A stretch of 31,502 nucleotides of DNA, taken from positions 1-31,502 of the forward strand of contig CALBLM010000176.1 in assembly GCA_937895695.1 (NCBI GenBank). Reading direction: 5' to 3'. The notes below the pieces were generated by a model. It searched no databases. It had not been told where the DNA came from and saw only the letters and a list, made by a program, of their open reading frames with translations. Both the position numbers and the translations under genes were made by a program. Source of the DNA: an uncultured Megasphaera sp. (GTDB taxonomy: Bacteria; Bacillota; Negativicutes; Veillonellales; Megasphaeraceae). Position 1 is the first letter of the stretch. Each line of letters opens with the position of its first letter. Of the stretch, positions 30,270 through 31,502 are shown piece by piece.

Positions 30270-31502
30270 TTACATCGTAACTTTACTTGTCTTCGTCCAA
30301 ATACCCATCTTTTCGGCATCTTTAATGAGTTCTTCACGAAAATCAGGATGGGCAATGTTAATCAACGCTTCGGCACGCTGCCATGTTGATTTACCTTTAA
30401 GGCATGCTGCACCATATTCTGTCACAATATAATGAACAGCAGAGCGCGGGGTCGTAATAACAGAACCTTCCGGCAAAGTCGGTTTAATCAAAGATTCAAC
30501 ATGTCCATCCTTAAATTTACGTGTCGAATGTACGCAAATAAAGCTCTTGCCCCCGTTGGAAGCAAACGCACCTTGTGCGAAGTCAAGCTGACCGCCAGTA
30601 CCACTAATATGCTGATACCCAGCTGTTTCGGCATTGACCTGGCCAAAGAGATCTAAATCGATACAACCATTAATAGAAATAAATTTATCAATGCTGGCAA
30701 CGACGCCTATATTATTGACATAACTTACAGGTGCATTAAATACAATCTGATTATTGTCAATAAAATCATATAACCGCTGCGTGCCACCGGCAAATGCATA
30801 AATAATCTTTCCTTTATCGCGATTTTTATTTCCTGTAATTTTACCAGCTTCGTAGAGGTCTACATAGGAATCTACTAACATTTCTGTATGACCGCTCAAA
30901 TCTTTAACGTCTGATTCTGCCAATTTAGCACCTACAGCCGATGGAATCCCACCGATACCGAGTTGCAGTGTACTGCCGTTTTCAATCATTGGAATGATAT
31001 AGTCGGCAATCTTAGCATCCAATTCATTACCTGGACGATTCGGAATCTGCGGCATAGCATGATTACTGCCTTCTACAACATAATCTACATCAGCAATGTT
31101 TAATTCGGTCTGATACCCCAATGCCTTTGGCATATTCGTATTGACTTCGACAATAATTTGTTTTGCTGCCTGAATTAACCCACGCAGGTCAGATACTTGA
31201 GGCCCCAAGTTAAAGTTACCCCATTTATCCATCGGATGAACTTGGATAATCAATTTATCAATATGTTCCCAATATTTTGGCAATTCATTGAAAAGCATAG
31301 GAATAAACCAGCAGCGGCCATCTTTATTCATTTTACGTTCAAAGCCATTCATATGAGCCGTAGCAAAACGAACCTGATCATTTGAATCACTGTTGCGGTA
31401 CACAGCATAGGGTTCATCTTTGACAACCGTCGTAGCAACGACTTCAATCCCCTTGAGTTCTTTAATGCGATTACCCAAGGCAATATCAATATCATATGGT
31501 GC
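30270..31502 (-). CDS. acyl-CoA:carboxylate CoA-transferase (butyryl/4-hydroxybutyrate type), 5' end missing
   Basis: Acetyl-CoA hydrolase/transferase family. The frame is open through the right edge, so the 410 residues seen lack the N-terminus. Visible are QLGIGGIPSAVGAKL, SGHTEMLVD (its Glu is the expected catalytic residue forming the CoA thioester), GTGGQLDFAQGAF and IVTEYGAACLKGKS near the C-terminus. Relatives transfer CoA between butyryl-CoA or 4-hydroxybutyryl-CoA and acetate in butyrate-forming anaerobes; succinate- or propionate-specific members look similar. Which acyl group is used is not decidable here. It is the main sign of a carboxylate-producing fermentation in this organism. 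Confidence 0.92.
   Translation of the reverse strand, partial: APYDIDIALGNRIKELKGIEVVATTVVKDEPYAVYRNSDSNDQVRFATAHMNGFERKMNKDGRCWFIPMLFNELPKYWEHIDKLIIQVHPMDKWGNFNLGPQVSDLRGLIQAAKQIIVEVNTNMPKALGYQTELNIADVDYVVEGSNHAMPQIPNRPGNELDAKIADYIIPMIENGSTLQLGIGGIPSAVGAKLAESDVKDLSGHTEMLVDSYVDLYEAGKITGNKNRDKGKIIYAFAGGTQRLYDFIDNNQIVFNAPVSYVNNIGVVASIDKFISINGCIDLDLFGQVNAETAGYQHISGTGGQLDFAQGAFASNGGKSFICVHSTRKFKDGHVESLIKPTLPEGSVITTPRSAVHYIVTEYGAACLKGKSTWQRAEALINIAHPDFREELIKDAEKMGIWTKTSKVTM

Overview
The window is a stretch of chromosome from an anaerobic Firmicute, most likely a member of the Negativicutes close to Megasphaera or Dialister. This placement is an inference from the moderate-to-low G+C, a butyrate/4-hydroxybutyrate-type CoA-transferase, a biotin synthase with the cysteine pattern of obligate anaerobes, a NiCo riboswitch ahead of a cation exporter, and the parA-parB-DUF4446-M23 gene order. 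No phage, insertion sequence, CRISPR array, rRNA or tRNA gene was found.

Positions 1-3700 (minus strand): the transcription/translation cluster rpmG-secE-nusG-rplK-rplA-rplJ-rplL. It carries an rpmG promoter, an L1-binding mRNA mimic before rplK, an L10 leader with mutually exclusive terminator and antiterminator before rplJ, and an intrinsic terminator after rplL. Positions 3768-9600 (minus): a MocR-type PLP-dependent regulator tightly coupled to a YhaO-like nuclease and a YhaN-like ATPase, ending in a terminator. Positions 9600-12050: bioB on plus, divergent from the regulator and convergent with a hexokinase of the eukaryotic sequence family.

Positions 12045-19300 (all minus): folP behind a promoter and a terminator-like leader hairpin; an orphan HI0074-family protein; a CDF metal exporter under a NiCo riboswitch; an orphan branched-chain-amino-acid-type binding protein; an M23 peptidase; a DUF4446 protein; parB and parA. 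A stand-alone methionine synthase reactivation-domain protein is transcribed away from parA. It converges on a PepD-type dipeptidase across a perfect 18-bp hairpin.

Positions 21850-31502: an OPT oligopeptide transporter; a glycerophosphodiester phosphodiesterase coupled to a sodium:alanine (AGCS) symporter that is broken by an apparent 5-nt deletion; a PAP2 phosphatase; a short-chain dehydrogenase and a secreted purple-acid-phosphatase-like enzyme in one transcription unit; a divergent HxlR regulator and PNPOx-like flavoprotein; and the 3' part of an acyl-CoA:carboxylate CoA-transferase running off the right edge. PepD, OPT and AGCS together suggest peptide and amino-acid use.

Most of the window is ordinary housekeeping and metabolism, and I do not see a convincing new multi-gene system. 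The points most worth following are the folP leader, the rplJ attenuator, the NiCo switch, the unusual BioB cysteines, the MocR-nuclease operon, the cysteine-tailed reactivase and the AGCS lesion. No gap without a gene exceeds 300 bases; the larger gaps are described under their regulatory elements.
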